Shown here piece by piece: positions 44,351 to 56,313 of a stretch of DNA of 64,000 nucleotides (its first letter is position 1; every line of letters starts with the position of its first letter). The translations under genes were made by a program, and so were the position numbers. The stretch comes from Pardosa pseudoannulata (taxonomy: Eukaryota; Arthropoda; Arachnida; Araneae; Lycosidae), in contig CM063498.1 in NCBI GenBank assembly GCA_032207245.1, positions 51,307,591 through 51,371,590 of the forward strand, given 5' to 3'. Under the pieces are notes generated by a model. That model searched no databases. It was given only the letters and a program-made list of their open reading frames with translations, and had not been told where the DNA came from.

Positions 44351-45274
44351 TATCGTAACAATCTGTTACAGGTCTTAGCTGCCTCGACAGCACATTTCGT
44401 TCAACTCAATTGGTCCAAAGCAACTCTTGCCAGTTTTTTATTTTCAAAGTCTTGAGGCCCTTTTCGGCATCGTCCAGCCATCTTGTAGGTGGTTATATCT
44501 GGGCCCTTTTTTTCTATCTCTCTCAAAATTTGTTCGTTCCCCTACTTTTTTTTAAGGTCAGTAGAGCTTTTTCTGCCACTGAAGCCATTGCGAAGCTTCA
44601 ATGCACCTTTTTCAGAGCAAGCCAAGTCACGGGGGTTTCGCAGAGTGGGCAAAAGCTCTGTCACAATCACTTTCTGAGTAATGGTCCCTCAGCCTAGTGT
44701 ATCGATTGTTGCCTCTCTAAATTTCCTGTATATAAGCTATCGGATTCTTTTTGCTCAGTGTTAACCTAAGGGATAAATAAAATTTCCTCTGGTGGCTCTC
44801 ATTTTAAGAATTCTTTTTAAAAAATTATATTACATGATAGATTTAAAATGCTATCTTTTACTTTTTATGTTAGTTAAATATTTTTATTTACATAAAAAAA
44901 AGTGTACCAAATAGGTAATCGTTATAGCGGGAAATTCTTACAACTCTTATAACAAGCATCAAATGTAAATGCAGAAAAAACAAAATAATCTTACTGGCAA
45001 TGAGAAATTTTTACGTTTTCTCATTTTATTTTTAAGCAATAAAAGAAAAAAAGTAAGCAGGACAGTAAATTTTTGTTTCATTTTGGGGCCCTTATTAGTG
45101 ATTTCTAATGAGTTTTATATCGGACTCTTTAACGTCTCTCGAAAAACGCTACTTTATTTTGTGACGTCACAGTTCATGAAAATACTGACAGTACATATAT
45201 TGTTTACATGGGATAAGGCTACTCTTTAATTTGTTCCTGTTTAAATAATCGCATATAATAGAAAAAATTTTGTT
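44351..45274. other. No gene recognised
   Basis: Holds a GC-richer stretch at 44360-44700 with overlapping open frames of 62 and 95 codons that match no family I know. A TGACGTCAC octamer occurs at 45161-45169, about 105 bases before the THAP exon start. Confidence 0.35.
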
Positions 45275-45456
45275 ATGTCTGACATTAAAAAGTCATATTC
45301 TAAATATTGTATTGGACCACTCTGTACGAATACTACTAATTGCAATGAAAAGCTATTTTTCAGCGTTTCCAAAGATCCCAGTATAAAACTTGGATTAAGG
45401 CTACGAAAAGAGATGAGAAATTAAATCCCAAATTATCATATAAGACCATTTTGCTG
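45275..45456 (+). pseudogene. Second THAP zinc-finger exon, frameshifted
   Basis: Starts ATG at 45275: MSDIKKSYSKYCIGPLCTNT, then NEKLFFSVSKDPS. It must then shift frame to read YKTWIKATKRDEKLNPKLSY before a donor GTAAGT after 45456. The pattern (KYC..PLC.NT...EKLFFSV.KDP....W..A..R....P) is that of THAP domains in arthropod and other animal genes. The distal C-x-x-H part expected after S.Y is missing or lies in a lost exon. One frameshift and the absence of further exons make it a relic. Confidence 0.68.
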
Positions 45457-46595
45457 TAAGTAAACCTTTGCTTTTTATATTATTTTAATTGCTTTTAAAA
45501 ATGCTGTTGGTTAACCAGTATTGTTTTAAATTTAAAAAAAATCCCAGTTTTGGAGTATTTTTACAAAATTTAGGTACTTTATAATGAGTTTATGAAGAAG
45601 GATATAAATTGTAATAATGGTCTGATAAATAACTCAGAAAACTTGCGGAAAACGTGTTTAAAAGTTGAGCATTTTTTTCCCTGCTGAGCTACAAGAAAGA
45701 ATGAAAATGTTAAATGAATTAGAAAAACAAACTTTTATATCGTGGCTCAAAGACATTTTTAATGGAAATTTAGATTTTTTTAAATATGCGTTATAGCCCT
45801 CGCGAATAAACCAATAAATTCCTGTAAATTTTTTGTTAAGATTCGTTTAGCAGTTGTCCTCATATTATAACATAAATCATCCTTCCAATTTATATAATAG
45901 TAAAATTTTGAATTATATATATAGGCTTTATATAAAGAGCCTTAAGTGATCGTTGAGATGACTCGGCCGCATCTGGAGATCTAGTGAAAATAACCCTACT
46001 AGAATGCACATTTCTAAAAACCCGAGCCCGGAAACAATGCAATTAATATATGATTAAAATATGATTAAAATAAATTTTCCCCCATATTGTTTCGTCTTCA
46101 TTTAGATTATTAAAACTCAATATAAATTTAGAAACATTCTAAAATTTCACGACCCCCCCGTATAGATTTAAAAAAATAATTCTTGTAAATTAGGTATTTA
46201 ATAAATTAAAAATTGTCCAAAACATATTTTTTTAACAATAATAAGATAAAATTACAAATGTTAAAGCCTAAGAAAATTTTAGAAACTAACACAAATTATT
46301 AAAATTGAATTAAAATCTAATCCAAAAATTTATTTATTTTAACTCTAGAAACAGAAAAATTACTCTATAAACTAAAAAATTACGATTGTTAAAGCCTAAG
46401 AAAATCTTAGAATTTAACACAAATTATTAAAATTAAATTAAAATAATTTATAAAAAATAATAGGATATTAATAATAAGACATTAAAAAATCGAAAAGTAT
46501 ATATCCTTAGAAAAATATATAGACAACTCTAATTGAATTATTTAGTGTCTTACACAGTTCAGATACAGTTTGGGCACCTTTTTTTTAATGTATAT
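45457..46595. other. AT-rich, one imperfect ~128-bp tandem duplication
   Basis: GTTAAAGCCTAAGAAAAT and following ACACAAATTATTAAAATT recur at about 46259 and 46388, giving two units within roughly 46190-46500. No gene recognised; short open frames near 45680 are not bounded by splice sites I trust. Confidence 0.5.
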
Positions 46596-46602
46596 ATATT
46601 CT

Positions 46603-47215
46603 GTACATTTTCTGCATATCGGCATTTTACAGTTAGAATAAATATCTACAGTTTTGTTTGAGCATTTGGAAGTTTAGTAACCAACCATTCTTTGCATATG
46701 TATAGATTCTTCAATATTATATTATCACAGGGAATAAAATTAGGAAGAAGTCACGAAATTTGATTCAATTTGAGAAAATTGAACACTAAATAGTTGGTGT
46801 TGTTGTCTTGTGCCACTTGGTCAAACCAAGAACGATTGAGCCATATGCTGCCCGTATTATTAAAAGAGGTGCACTTTTTGTTTTTTAACAAGCACCTCAA
46901 GGGTGAAAGTACGACTTTTTGCTCAAGTGGGTCCCCTTAATTTAGAAGCAGGGACCAAGCAGAAGATCCATAGGTTTGGCCTGCCACCCTCAGAGGTATT
47001 GATTGAGTACTTGGAGGACACTGTGACCCGAATATATTTTACGTGCCCCAGTCACCTTTAACGAACACGTCGGATCTCAAGCCGGCTCGAGATCTGAACC
47101 CGCAACCCTTTAGTTACGAGAGCGTTGCCTTTGCCTACTGAGCTATGGCGGATCAAAACACAAAATAGTTTTTGGGTCAAAATGATCCATACCACGATTC
47201 TGGTGTTTTTTAAAT
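46603..47215. repeat. Duplicated segment, copy 1 (partner 47857-47968)
   Basis: GCATATCGGCATTTTACAGT then TTGGAAGTTTAGT at the left and CAAAATGATCC...GATTCTGGTGTT at the right. In the partner these two parts are contiguous; here they are separated by about 490 bases containing a SINE-B copy. Confidence 0.75.
46796..47156 (-). mobile_element. SINE-B copy with 14-bp target duplication
   Basis: Flanked by AACACTAAATAGTT (46782-46795) and AACACAAAATAGTT (47157-47170), 13 of 14 identical. The tail complement GTGTTGTTGTCTTGTGCC is at the left; the tRNA-like head in reverse, CCTACTGAGCTATGGCGG, is at the right. Confidence 0.9.
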
Positions 47216-47850
47216 AGTGAAGCCAAATTTTGCTTTTAATTTGTTAAATGTCACATCACCACATATATAAATACTATTAAAATTCTTTTATGACCTGTTT
47301 GATCAATATTTAATGAAAATCACTGACAAATTCTCTCTATATATACATTTATCAGTAGATAAGATAGAATAAAACCTCAGTGATGGAATAATGTTGCAAT
47401 GATAGCATGTTTTTGAAGAGTCACATTCTGTAGACAGCACAGAGACATGTTTAGAGATAATACTTAAAAACTGCGGTTGTAAAAAAACTGCGGGCGATAG
47501 AAAAAAATTCAGATTACCTCCGTAAAATTCAGCAATAAAAGTTCGAAACACACTGAGTGTTCCATGAGCCTAAAGTAGTGTTTACGGGTGTTACTTAAGT
47601 AATTTTGGTAAATCTTTGCTGTTTTCTCTCCGAAAGTAACTGAGTGGCTAGGCCTCTGACGTTCGGTACCGGAGTTCATGGTTTCGAATTCCATTGTGGC
47701 AGGAATGTTCTTGTTGTTGTTTCTCATGCCACTTGGACATACCAAGCACGGTTATTATGGCCAAGGGGTGTGCGCTTCGTTTTAATGAGCAACATTAAGG
47801 TGAAAGAACGACTTTGCTCAAGAAGACTTCGCAGAACACCCATAAACTTG
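47215..47850. repeat. Segmental duplication, copy 2 (partner 42115-43010)
   Basis: Matches 42115-42445 then skips to 42766, with the same block order, and includes the SINE-A head with its SINE-B insertion (47633-47850). The latter ends abruptly at AACTTGGCC. Confidence 0.85.
47633..47850 (+). mobile_element. Truncated nested SINE-A/SINE-B pair
   Basis: SINE-A head AGTAACTGAGTGGCTAGG and GGTTTCGAATTCCATTG, junction at GGAATGTTCTTG, then a minus-strand SINE-B (TTGTTGTTTCTCATGCCAC...) truncated at 47850. It shares the internal SINE-B deletion of 42899-43204. Confidence 0.8.
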
Positions 47851-47856
47851 GCCATT

Positions 47857-47968
47857 TGTACATTTTCTGCATATCGGCATTTTACAGTTAGAATAAATAT
47901 CTACAGTTTTGTTTGCCCATTTGGAAGTTTAGTGACCAAAATGATCCATGCCGCGATTCTGGTGTTAA
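47857..47968. repeat. Duplicated segment, copy 2 (partner 46603-47215)
   Basis: Carries GCATATCGGCATTTTACAGT, TTGGAAGTTTAGTGACC and CAAAATGATCCATGCCG without the interruption present in the partner. Confidence 0.75.
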
Positions 47969-47969
47969 A

Positions 47970-48825
47970 TGTGATATATTTAGTTATGCTTATGTTTATA
48001 ACTATATAAGGTTTCAAAACTCTTATTAATAGTTTATATAAACGTTTTGTAGCGGTTACTTTCCCAGTAACAAGCTATGTTTCTTGTTTCATTACAGAGC
48101 AAAAGAAAAAAAAAATGACATAATGGATGTATCACTTTCTCCAGAAACCACTTTTCTACATGCATTTACTTATCTTTGATAATCTTACTAGATAACCTGA
48201 AAGTGCATTCATTTTTCACATTATACTTCATTCGTAACCTTTGAAGGTTCAACAATTTTGTTAAGTACATGTAGAAAAAAAATGTGCTTAACATATAATA
48301 AAAGACTTGATGACTTACAAAGATATTCTCACTCCGTCGAGCCTGTCTTCCTGCTTCCCTATTATGTTTTGTGAACAATGTCAGCATCAAGGAAGACATT
48401 GATGACTTTAATAAACTGACATCGAGGTCTCACGTAGTGACCTTACAATAATTTATTTCATATTTTGATATTTTTACTCGAACAATAATATATCAAGATA
48501 GCTATTGATATATTAAAAACTCTTAATTCAATTACATCGCACTGGAGCTTCATTTACTGGCTCTCCTGGGCCAAGCCCTCTAAGCCAGTACTACTGTATC
48601 AGATGGACATGAGAATTAACAAATATTGCAACACGATAATGAGGACTGGGATACTAACATTAATTAATTTTAGGTTTAGCAAAAATAAGGTTCACGAGTT
48701 CGGTGAATGGTACACAAAAAATATATAAATAAGTTTAATAATAACAAGTTAAGAGAAAAGTACAGTACATTAAGTGTACTTGGCATAGTAGATGAATGAA
48801 ATACAATTACTCAAAATTAGAAATT
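47970..48825. other. No gene or named element recognised
   Basis: Contains an open minus-strand frame at 48166-48399 without known domains or splice context. Confidence 0.35.
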
Positions 48826-48829
48826 AAAT

Positions 48830-49007
<178 letters not shown>

Positions 49008-49018
49008 GAAGATTAGGA

Positions 49019-49660
49019 ACTCAGCAGTCGTACAAGCGATTTCGTAGGAAGGATCCTGCTTGAGATTAGAAGAAATTTTATTGGATCCTGAGAGCCAATG
49101 AGATTCTTGCTAGTACAGAAGAGCCCCCGTGAGAGAATTTTAGCAAGTTTCTGAAAATGCAAGGGAGGGATTCAGCTCTAGGCAAGAAGAAATTTGGTTG
49201 GTCGCTGTGGGCCAATGAAATTAATCTATAGTTCTGCTGAGAACGGCTAAGGGCCGTTTAGAGTTAGCAGGATCCGCATGGTCATATTGGGCTAAGTCCA
49301 ATAAATGGTCAATGCAAATATTAGAAAAGAAATTAGTGGCTAAAGTTTTGAGAAAATTTGGAAGAGTGGGGAGATCAATTTCCCTGTGGATCTCATTATT
49401 GCGATAATACCATGGTGAATTAGTGATTTGCCGAATGATAATGTTTTGAGCAGCAGATTAAGTTTTAATGTGAGTCTTAGCTGCATATGACCATGCGGGA
49501 CTTGCGTAAGTAAGCAATGGACGTAAATAAGATTTATAAATGAGCAACTTATTATTAAAATTCAATTTACTATTTCGAGCAATTAGGGGAAGAGGGCACG
49601 TTTAGCAGCTCGAAATTTATTTTTAATATTGAGTGTGTGTTGTTTCCAAGTGAGGTTAGT
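49019..49660 (-). pseudogene. Non-LTR retrotransposon (Jockey-like) reverse transcriptase 3' fragment
   Basis: The minus strand from 49660 reads LTWKQHTLNIKNKFRAAKRA then LFP. After a one-base shift in CCCC it reads LIARNSKLNFNNKLLIYKSY, LRPLLTYASPAWSYAAKTHI, a stop, then QNIIIRQITNSPWYYRNNEI and HREIDLPTL. This is the C-terminal 'thumb' region of arthropod Jockey/CR1-type LINE proteins (L.W..HI...K.RA...L.PL....S.L....K..LYK..IRP..TYA.P.W). A 3' UTR-like stretch follows to about 49019. It is 5'-truncated and broken, with no poly-A tail distinguishable from the neighbouring TA tract. Confidence 0.85.
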
Positions 49661-50330
49661 TCAATTACTGAGAACACTTGTGAAGCTATTCAGAAAGCTT
49701 AAAAAATAAGTGGTATTTGCTGAAATTCATTGTAATATCATTTAAAGGAAATCTTTGGCATTTTAATAAAAGATTTTCCCGAAAACAGGTTTTATTATTA
49801 TTTCTATTGTTATATTGTTATATTCTATTGAAATCTTTTGTATAATTACTGGCCACATTTTTATAATTGGCCAACCTTTGTAAAATTCTACAAGTAAGAC
49901 AGAGGTAGCAACATAAAATAATATGCATAGTTTAATTAGGAACAACGGTTTATTAGCTTGTTTAAAGCATTTGGAGATTATTGTGTTATAAAATATATTT
50001 CCTTGACTCATGACTATATGTAAGTTTTAAATGTAAGAACTTATATGATAAAATGGGAAATCAAAATAGGAAAACAACTTTTTTAAAGATTAAGGAAAAT
50101 AATTATTGTTGTTGTCTTGTGCCACTTGGTCAAACCAAGTACGATTTAAGGAAAAGGAGTGCATGCAAGGAAATTAATTAAAACTATTATAAGACTAATT
50201 ATTTTACAAATGCATAAAAGAGTGAAACCAAAAATAAAAGCTATTACACACTGAACTATTTAATTTGAGAATATCATTCAGCAGTGACAGTTTGTTTGAA
50301 TTAATATTGACAAATGGTAAGAAGAAAAAA
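49661..50330. other. AT-rich, with a short SINE-B tail fragment at 50106-50150
   Basis: The fragment reads TTGTTGTTGTCTTGTGCCAC then TTGGTCAAACCAAG and stops, i.e. only the 3' end of a minus-strand SINE-B. Nothing else was recognised. Confidence 0.6.
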
Positions 50331-50339
50331 GTACCTAAA

Positions 50340-50837
50340 GATGAAAAAAAATAATAATGTAGTGAAAAAAAGGGATAAGTTAGTTGGTGTATTGTTGATG
50401 ATCACTTACATCAATAAACAAACGAATGTCTACCACCAGCCTTGCTAATGCTAATCTCAGATGATGAACAAAATTAATAATGTAATGAAAAAAAGTGATA
50501 AGTTAGTTGGTGTATTGTTGATGATTATTTGCATCAATAAACAAACGAATGTCCACCACCAGATCTGCTAATGCTAATTTCAGATTATGAACAAAATTAA
50601 TAAGGTAATGAAAAAAATGGATAAGTTAGTTGGTGTATTATTGATGATTATTTGCATCAATAAACAAATGAATGTTCACCACCAGCTCTGCTAATGTTTA
50701 TCTCAGATATTGAGCAAAATTAATAATGTAATGTAAAAGAAGTGATAAGTTAGTTGGTGTATTGTTGATAATTACTTGCATCAATAAACAGACGAATGTC
50801 CACCCCCAGCTCTGCTAATGCTAATCTCAGATGATAA
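50340..50837. repeat. Tandem array of four 123-bp units
   Basis: GATAAGTTAGTTGGTGTAT occurs at 50374, 50497, 50620 and 50744, spacings 123, 123 and 124. Each unit also contains CATCAATAAACAAACGAATG and ACCACCAGCTCTGCTAATG. Units differ by a few substitutions. It is not coding in any consistent frame. Confidence 0.93.
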
Positions 50838-52100
50838 AGCAAGGAAGAATTTGCAAGTCAAGTTCTGAACTGATTTTTAATCAATTTCATGGAAGAATAA
50901 AAAACTACGGGAACATGAATTTCCTTTTTCAAAAAGCTTTTTTCTGGCCACATGCGGTTCGTGACCTGCCATTTGGAAATCCCTCTGCCAGATGGAAGGT
51001 ATCCATGACGACATTCAAGTCTCAAAGTAGAATTTACTTGACAATTTCGTTCGGATTTTAAGTTGTTCAAACCTGGTAGCGTCCGAAATTCTATGTAGCC
51101 ACTGTGCTTCTTTAACGACTTTAAAGCTCCGAGTGGGTGTTGGTCAAAAGTAAAATTTTATGCGTATCTTTCCTAAGTTATTGCTTTCAAATATTTAACT
51201 TAGAATAATCAAGGTATTTTTCGATTCAACCTTAGCTAATCTGATACTGAGTGTACCTCTAGTTCTCTTTCCAATAAGCTTTTATAAAAGTTTTTATCTA
51301 AGAGTTTCTCTTTTCATTCATTGGAGCGATATTAATCCCAACTGATTATTTGGTGAGCTTCATATCTGATGCCATATAAAAGAGAATAATTTCAAATTAA
51401 ATCATCTTGCCATGCATCACTATCCTGAGTATCACCGAAGACACTTTGTACTTGTTTTCTCCAAGGGTTTTCAGAGCTATATTAATTCACAAAAAGCGTT
51501 TTATCGGCTGTTTAGCTGTTATACATGTGTACGTATATATCTAATTACCTATAGTGCAGTAATTTATTTTTCTTCTATGTCAAATTTTAAACATTCAAAA
51601 CATTTCATTCAAACATAATACATGAAAACTGATTGACAGCATTATAATAAAAACATAGAATGAAAGTTTTTTTAGTTTATTTATTTTCTTTTCTTCTGCC
51701 CCGAAAGAAAATTATCGTTCCCCCTATTTTTCAGCTATTTTAAATTAAACATTAAGTGTATGGTGGTGCTACAAAAAACATTTGTTCCAATTTAAGAATG
51801 ATAGACATGCATGATCCAGTTCATTGTTCCAGTTAAAACGGATTTACACCATTTGAATATCTTCGTTTTCAGAATATGTTTCTTCTGACGTAGTTTCGTA
51901 TTTAATTACAACCACGAAACAAGATCAGCGGGTTGCGTGTAAAAATAAAACAGATCTTCACAAGAATCATCAACGTGCTGTCAGAGTTTGCACCGAAACA
52001 AAGGATTATTTCAGCCTGTACTGCTAACTACGACTATCCTCTGCGTTTGAATGGTTGTAATTATTTTTCTTTATTTACCTTTAAAATTTCTCGTCACGGG
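50838..52100. other. No gene recognised
   Basis: Open frames of 60-76 codons at 50831-51061 and 51412-51618 (+) carry no recognised domain. Base composition becomes gradually less AT-rich towards 52 kb. Confidence 0.35.
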
Positions 52101-52129
52101 TTGTTTATTCATGGTTAGTTTTCGAAGTT

Positions 52130-53021
52130 ACAATTCGCGATGGTACCTTTTTGGTCTACAGCGCACGTCCTTCTGAGTGACCGCATACTTCTGGCGTTGG
52201 CGGCCTTCTCTGGAATAAACAAACAAAAATAAACTGATTAAAAGAACTCGGAAACTACCATCGGATGTCGCGCCGAAGTGGAATATTGCCCGCAAGAGAA
52301 CTTGTTCCCCCCAGAGAACCGGTCTTGCGACTAGCCACGACTTTCCCTTGGATCGAAATTGGAATCGAGGACAGAGGTTCGGTTATTTTTTTTCCCATCC
52401 CACTGGGTCACTTTTAATCTCTACTATCACATTAATGCCATCCACGCCAGGAGAGAAATCGCCGCCCCTGAAAAGCCTCTCCCTGAAAACGGTTTCGATC
52501 CAGCGGACTTCTGTTCTCACTTCATTGTTTCCCAAAGAGTGTTTCTCGAGTTTGATCAACCATTACCGACATGTGGTGTTATTAATTTTCCTTTTCTCTT
52601 TCATAAACGATAGTGATTTCATCCACGCTTCCGTTGTAATGAGCAGATTTCTTTATGGTTACGGAAGTGGTCTGTTTTCACATTGTTCTTGCCGGGGATC
52701 CCGCTGAAGTCGCCTTTTGCAGTCTTCCACTGGAACAATGCCATTGATGGGTTCCTTTAACGTTCATAGATGAAAAGCTTCCGTTACCCCAAAGAGTTAG
52801 CAGTTTCGCTCAAATAATTAGTTGGAAGATAAAGAGAGTGTAGAGAAACATTGTGTTCTGTGAAGTGGTGCATATTTAGTAATTATCCTCCTTTGCGACA
52901 GAGCGTAAATACATAATGTGAAAGAAGGATACCACACGAGGGAAAGTGATTCTTAGTTGGTCTCACTTTCATTTTCTATTAACCAGCATGGGATGAACTG
53001 TCTGACACATGCAAACTTCAG
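52130..53021 (+). other. Putative non-coding 5' exon of a gene extending past the right edge
   Basis: From about 52130 to 53000 the sequence is clearly less AT-rich and has more CG dinucleotides than its surroundings, for example GATGTCGCGCCGAAGTGG. It ends in CTTCAG followed by GTGAGTTTTG, a strong consensus splice donor at 53021/53022. The last ATG before the donor is ATGGGATGA, which stops at once. The block therefore looks like 5' UTR whose coding exons would lie beyond 64000. Two open frames inside it, at 52348-52707 and 52359-52613, lack good ATG starts. The 5' limit is a guess from composition. No TATA box seen. It could instead be unrelated unique DNA. Confidence 0.35.
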
Positions 53022-54240
53022 GTGAGTTTTGCTCTCTTCAAAACATCATAGTTTTACTTTTTTTTTAGTTTTTATCAATTAGGCTGATACGGCAGTTAAT
53101 TTCATCTTCCTTTTGTTAAAGAATTTTCTGAAATGAAGATTTAAACTAGCTGAGGCTTGAGGTTCGAAAACCCAGAGGTAGGGTTAATATAAGAACGCTT
53201 TCATAGGGAGCATGCCCCTAATGCATAATACCCCAAGGCACCAGTTTAAATGTTAAGGCACTTCAGGAATTATTAGAGAAAAATGAAGAAAGTTAGAAAG
53301 TGTTCCTGAAAGATCTTTCTTAGGCTATGCTATATATGTCATATAAAATTTCTTCATTAACTGAACATTTGAGTTCATTGGATAATTTTTTTTTCAATTT
53401 TATTATATTTGTTCTGATCAAAGCAGGCTAAAAATTTAATGTAAAATTTTTCTGTTAGTCCCGCGATTTGACCACAAAATAATTTGCTTTTTATGTCTTT
53501 TTAAATAATTAATTTTCATCAATAATTAGTTCTGTCATGAAAAGATTTTTATCTTTCTAGTGGTATGAAAACAGATCTTGAATTATTCATTAGATAGAAA
53601 TTAATTATAAAGCTCTAAATTACTGTCAGCTACTTAAACACGCATGTCCAAATTCCCTATTACAGAAAGTTAAAGTCTAATTTTAACTACTTCCTTGATA
53701 AAATTTGATTTATAGTTATTTGTAATACCAGCATAAATATTTAACCTTTGTGAACCCTATTCAACTCTATGCGTGCATATATAAGGTAATGTAGAATTAA
53801 CACGTAACCTGCAAAATATTGTGATATTTTTCCTCTTTCTCTAAAGTTCACAATAAGTTTACTGCCATTATTTATAACAGACATCTTTAAATAGAAACAA
53901 ACATATTCAGGAAATTAAAAAATATGAAACTTTATATTCAAAGAATAATAACTATTTTCAGCCAGTCGACGTGACGAAATTTGTATGCCTATAGATTTAC
54001 AGTGTTATAGAAAAAGGCACGAAAGAGCTGAAACTTTGCAAATTCAGAATTAAAAAAAGGTATCTCAAACTGGACACCTCTATGATCATGAACAAATTCT
54101 TTGACCTCTATGCGCCCTCTATTTTTGAGGTTATGCATACGCAAGCATATCTAAGAGTTTGATTCTACAATATACATAACCTCCAATCGTATGTAAACTT
54201 ATTATTAAAAACTATATTTATAAAAGTATAAATATTATTA
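53022..54240. other. Possible long first intron; nothing recognised
   Basis: AT-rich sequence after the candidate donor. No exon-like frame. Confidence 0.35.
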
Positions 54241-54248
54241 ATAACTAG

Positions 54249-54790
54249 CTGTACCCAACCACGCGTTGCTGTGGCTCAGTGTAGATGAAAAGTAAGTTGG
54301 TTTGGTTTGGCTTGGAGAGCTACGGTCTACTTTTTGCAACACGAGGGCTAATGAGACCGGGACCTACTGCTTAAAGACGATTCCGAACGGCTACGAACAC
54401 CCATGCCCTTGTGAGATTCGAAACCACGAACTCCGGTTACGAAAGCCAGCACCCTAACCATTCGGCCATCGTTCAGCGAAAAGCAAGTTGGAAATGAAAG
54501 AAAAAAAGTGTATGTCTTTAATTTGTTTAATTTAATAACACTGCGTCTAGTGGGATTCGAACCACTGCTTTCATTTCTAGGCACTTTCCTACCAAGCCAA
54601 ACAAACATCAGCCAATCAAACTGCTGGAAAACGCACACAGAGATTTTAAACTTTATATATAAACGGTGTAGATAAAAACATACCAGGACTCTAGTACAAT
54701 GTGATGCCAATATTCCAAGCCAATCGGTACAATATTTTCAGAAATTTTAGGGTTACTAACAAACATTTACATTTTTATTTATATAGATAT
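54249..54790 (-). repeat. Interspersed repeat with a tRNA-like segment, interrupted by SINE-A
   Basis: Left edge CTAGCTGTACCCAACCACGC, a terminus typical of several arthropod interspersed repeats. In its middle the minus strand has TTGGCTTGGTAGGAAAGTG and GTGGTTCGAATCCCACTAG, resembling tRNA A and B boxes. The right part ends TTTTTATTTATATAGATA. It is split by the SINE-A at 54301-54477, so it is older than that insertion. The family assignment is uncertain. Confidence 0.5.
54301..54477 (-). mobile_element. SINE-A copy with 14-bp target duplication
   Basis: Flanked by GAAAAGTAAGTTGG (54287-54300) and GAAAAGCAAGTTGG (54478-54491), 13 of 14 identical. The left end is the tail complement TTTGGTTTGGCTTGGAG; the right end contains GGATTCGAA-like B box in reverse (GAGATTCGAAACCACG) and CCATTCGGCCATC (A box in reverse). 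Confidence 0.9.
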
Positions 54791-55605
54791 CCGAAATACC
54801 AGTTAGTATTCATTGTTATTATTTCAGTAGCATTGCATAATGACAATTTAGAATTTCCTCGTAAGACTGAAAATATATGAGTATATCCTTGCCCCAAAAT
54901 GTAATTTGCATTATAAAAATATTTTTGTTAGAATTTGGAGTTTACTTTTTTGTGTAAATACTATTCTAGTTAAATACATGGTTTAGGGAACGATACGCAT
55001 TAAAAAATAAAGACAATTTATATTGAAACGTGACCTAGCATTGTTCAAGCACATTTAGGTACAAACTACAATCTTCAATAAGTGTCTCTTACAACGAAGG
55101 GATTGTTTTGCCTTATTGATTGTCCCATAGGAATTTTCTCCTTCTGTCAGTATAATTGCACACCCATTATCAGTTAATTGCTTCGGTTTAATACTCCTTT
55201 GCAACCCGACACTACTTTTATAATACTTTTTTTACTTTTCTAACAGCATCTCATTTTAATTTATTTTAAATGATGCAATATTTTTCTTAGCACAAAATTT
55301 ACTCCATAATGTTATGGAAAAAAGATATTACTATGTGATTTAATATTTATAAAAATGTATGTACATTTCAGCTAACTAATTTTAGTCCATTATGCCAAGC
55401 ATAAAAGTTTTTAGGACTAGTTGAATTAAAAAATTGAAATTAAAAAAAAGGATAATTTTCTGACAATTGTGATAGACATGGTTCTGTTTGTTCACCATTT
55501 TTTAATTCTAATTAACCATGGTTTATGTGTTCAAACATAAAATACTAACATTGGAGATATTCGTAAAACACCTACTATTTGTTAATATAAGAATTGAAAT
55601 ATCAG

Positions 55606-55788
55606 ATGTTTGAATATCCAGAACCTCTTGCTTTCCTTAAAGATGTATCACAATTTCAGAGAGATGTAAATAATGACTTCATGTGTTTTGAAGAAGATAT
55701 CAGTTTTATTGACCTCTCTATTACTCGGTAATATGATTTGAGCGTGATTTGTTTCTAGCGGAGAACCAGAAAGACAATACTCCAAGAG
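55606..55788 (+). pseudogene. Exon-like core of tandem unit 1
   Basis: Preceded by AAATATCAG, it reads MFEYPEPLAFLKDV, then QFQRDVNNDFMCFEEDISFI, then stop TAA, YDLSVICF, stop, RRTRKTILQE, followed by GTAAAC after AAGAG. It corresponds position by position with cores at about 56314-56499, 57023-57209, 57920-58101 and 59340-59521. I do not recognise the protein. Confidence 0.5.
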
Positions 55789-56313
55789 GTAAACATAGAA
55801 TCTCCTCAATTTCATCACTAGACATCATTAATTAATTTTCTGAATGGATTTTTCTTTTCTTGACTTTTCTTAAACTAGTGTGTTTCATCAAGCTTAAAAG
55901 TTAAATTAAACTATCATATGCAAAATAATGGTAAAGTTCGAATAACTTTAAGTAAAATTAAGTACAAAAGTGTTTTAAACTTGAAAAAATATAAATATTC
56001 ATCTTGGTGAAGCATAAAAACTTTTCTATGACTTAAACAATCTTACTATGGGATTTTTTATTCATAAAAATGTATGTACATTTAAGCGAACTAATTTTAT
56101 TCCAGTATGCTAGGTGTAAACGTTTTTAGGAGTAGTTGAATTAAAAATTGAAATTAAAATAAAGGAAAATTTTCTGACAATTTTGATGTACATGGTTCTG
56201 TTTGTTTACTTTTTATCCTAACTAACCATGGTTTATGCGTTCAAACATAAAATACTAACATTTTAGAAATTCGTAAAACACCTACTATACGTTAATACCT
56301 AAAATGAAATATC

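Noticed and set aside
50340..50837. 123-bp tandem array as a CRISPR array
   Set aside because: Repeats are contiguous with no unique spacers, and the sequence is eukaryotic.
52348..52707. 119- and 84-codon overlapping frames as a coding gene
   Set aside because: Both open with TTG rather than ATG in this eukaryotic context, overlap in different frames and show no domain. The block fits a 5' UTR better.
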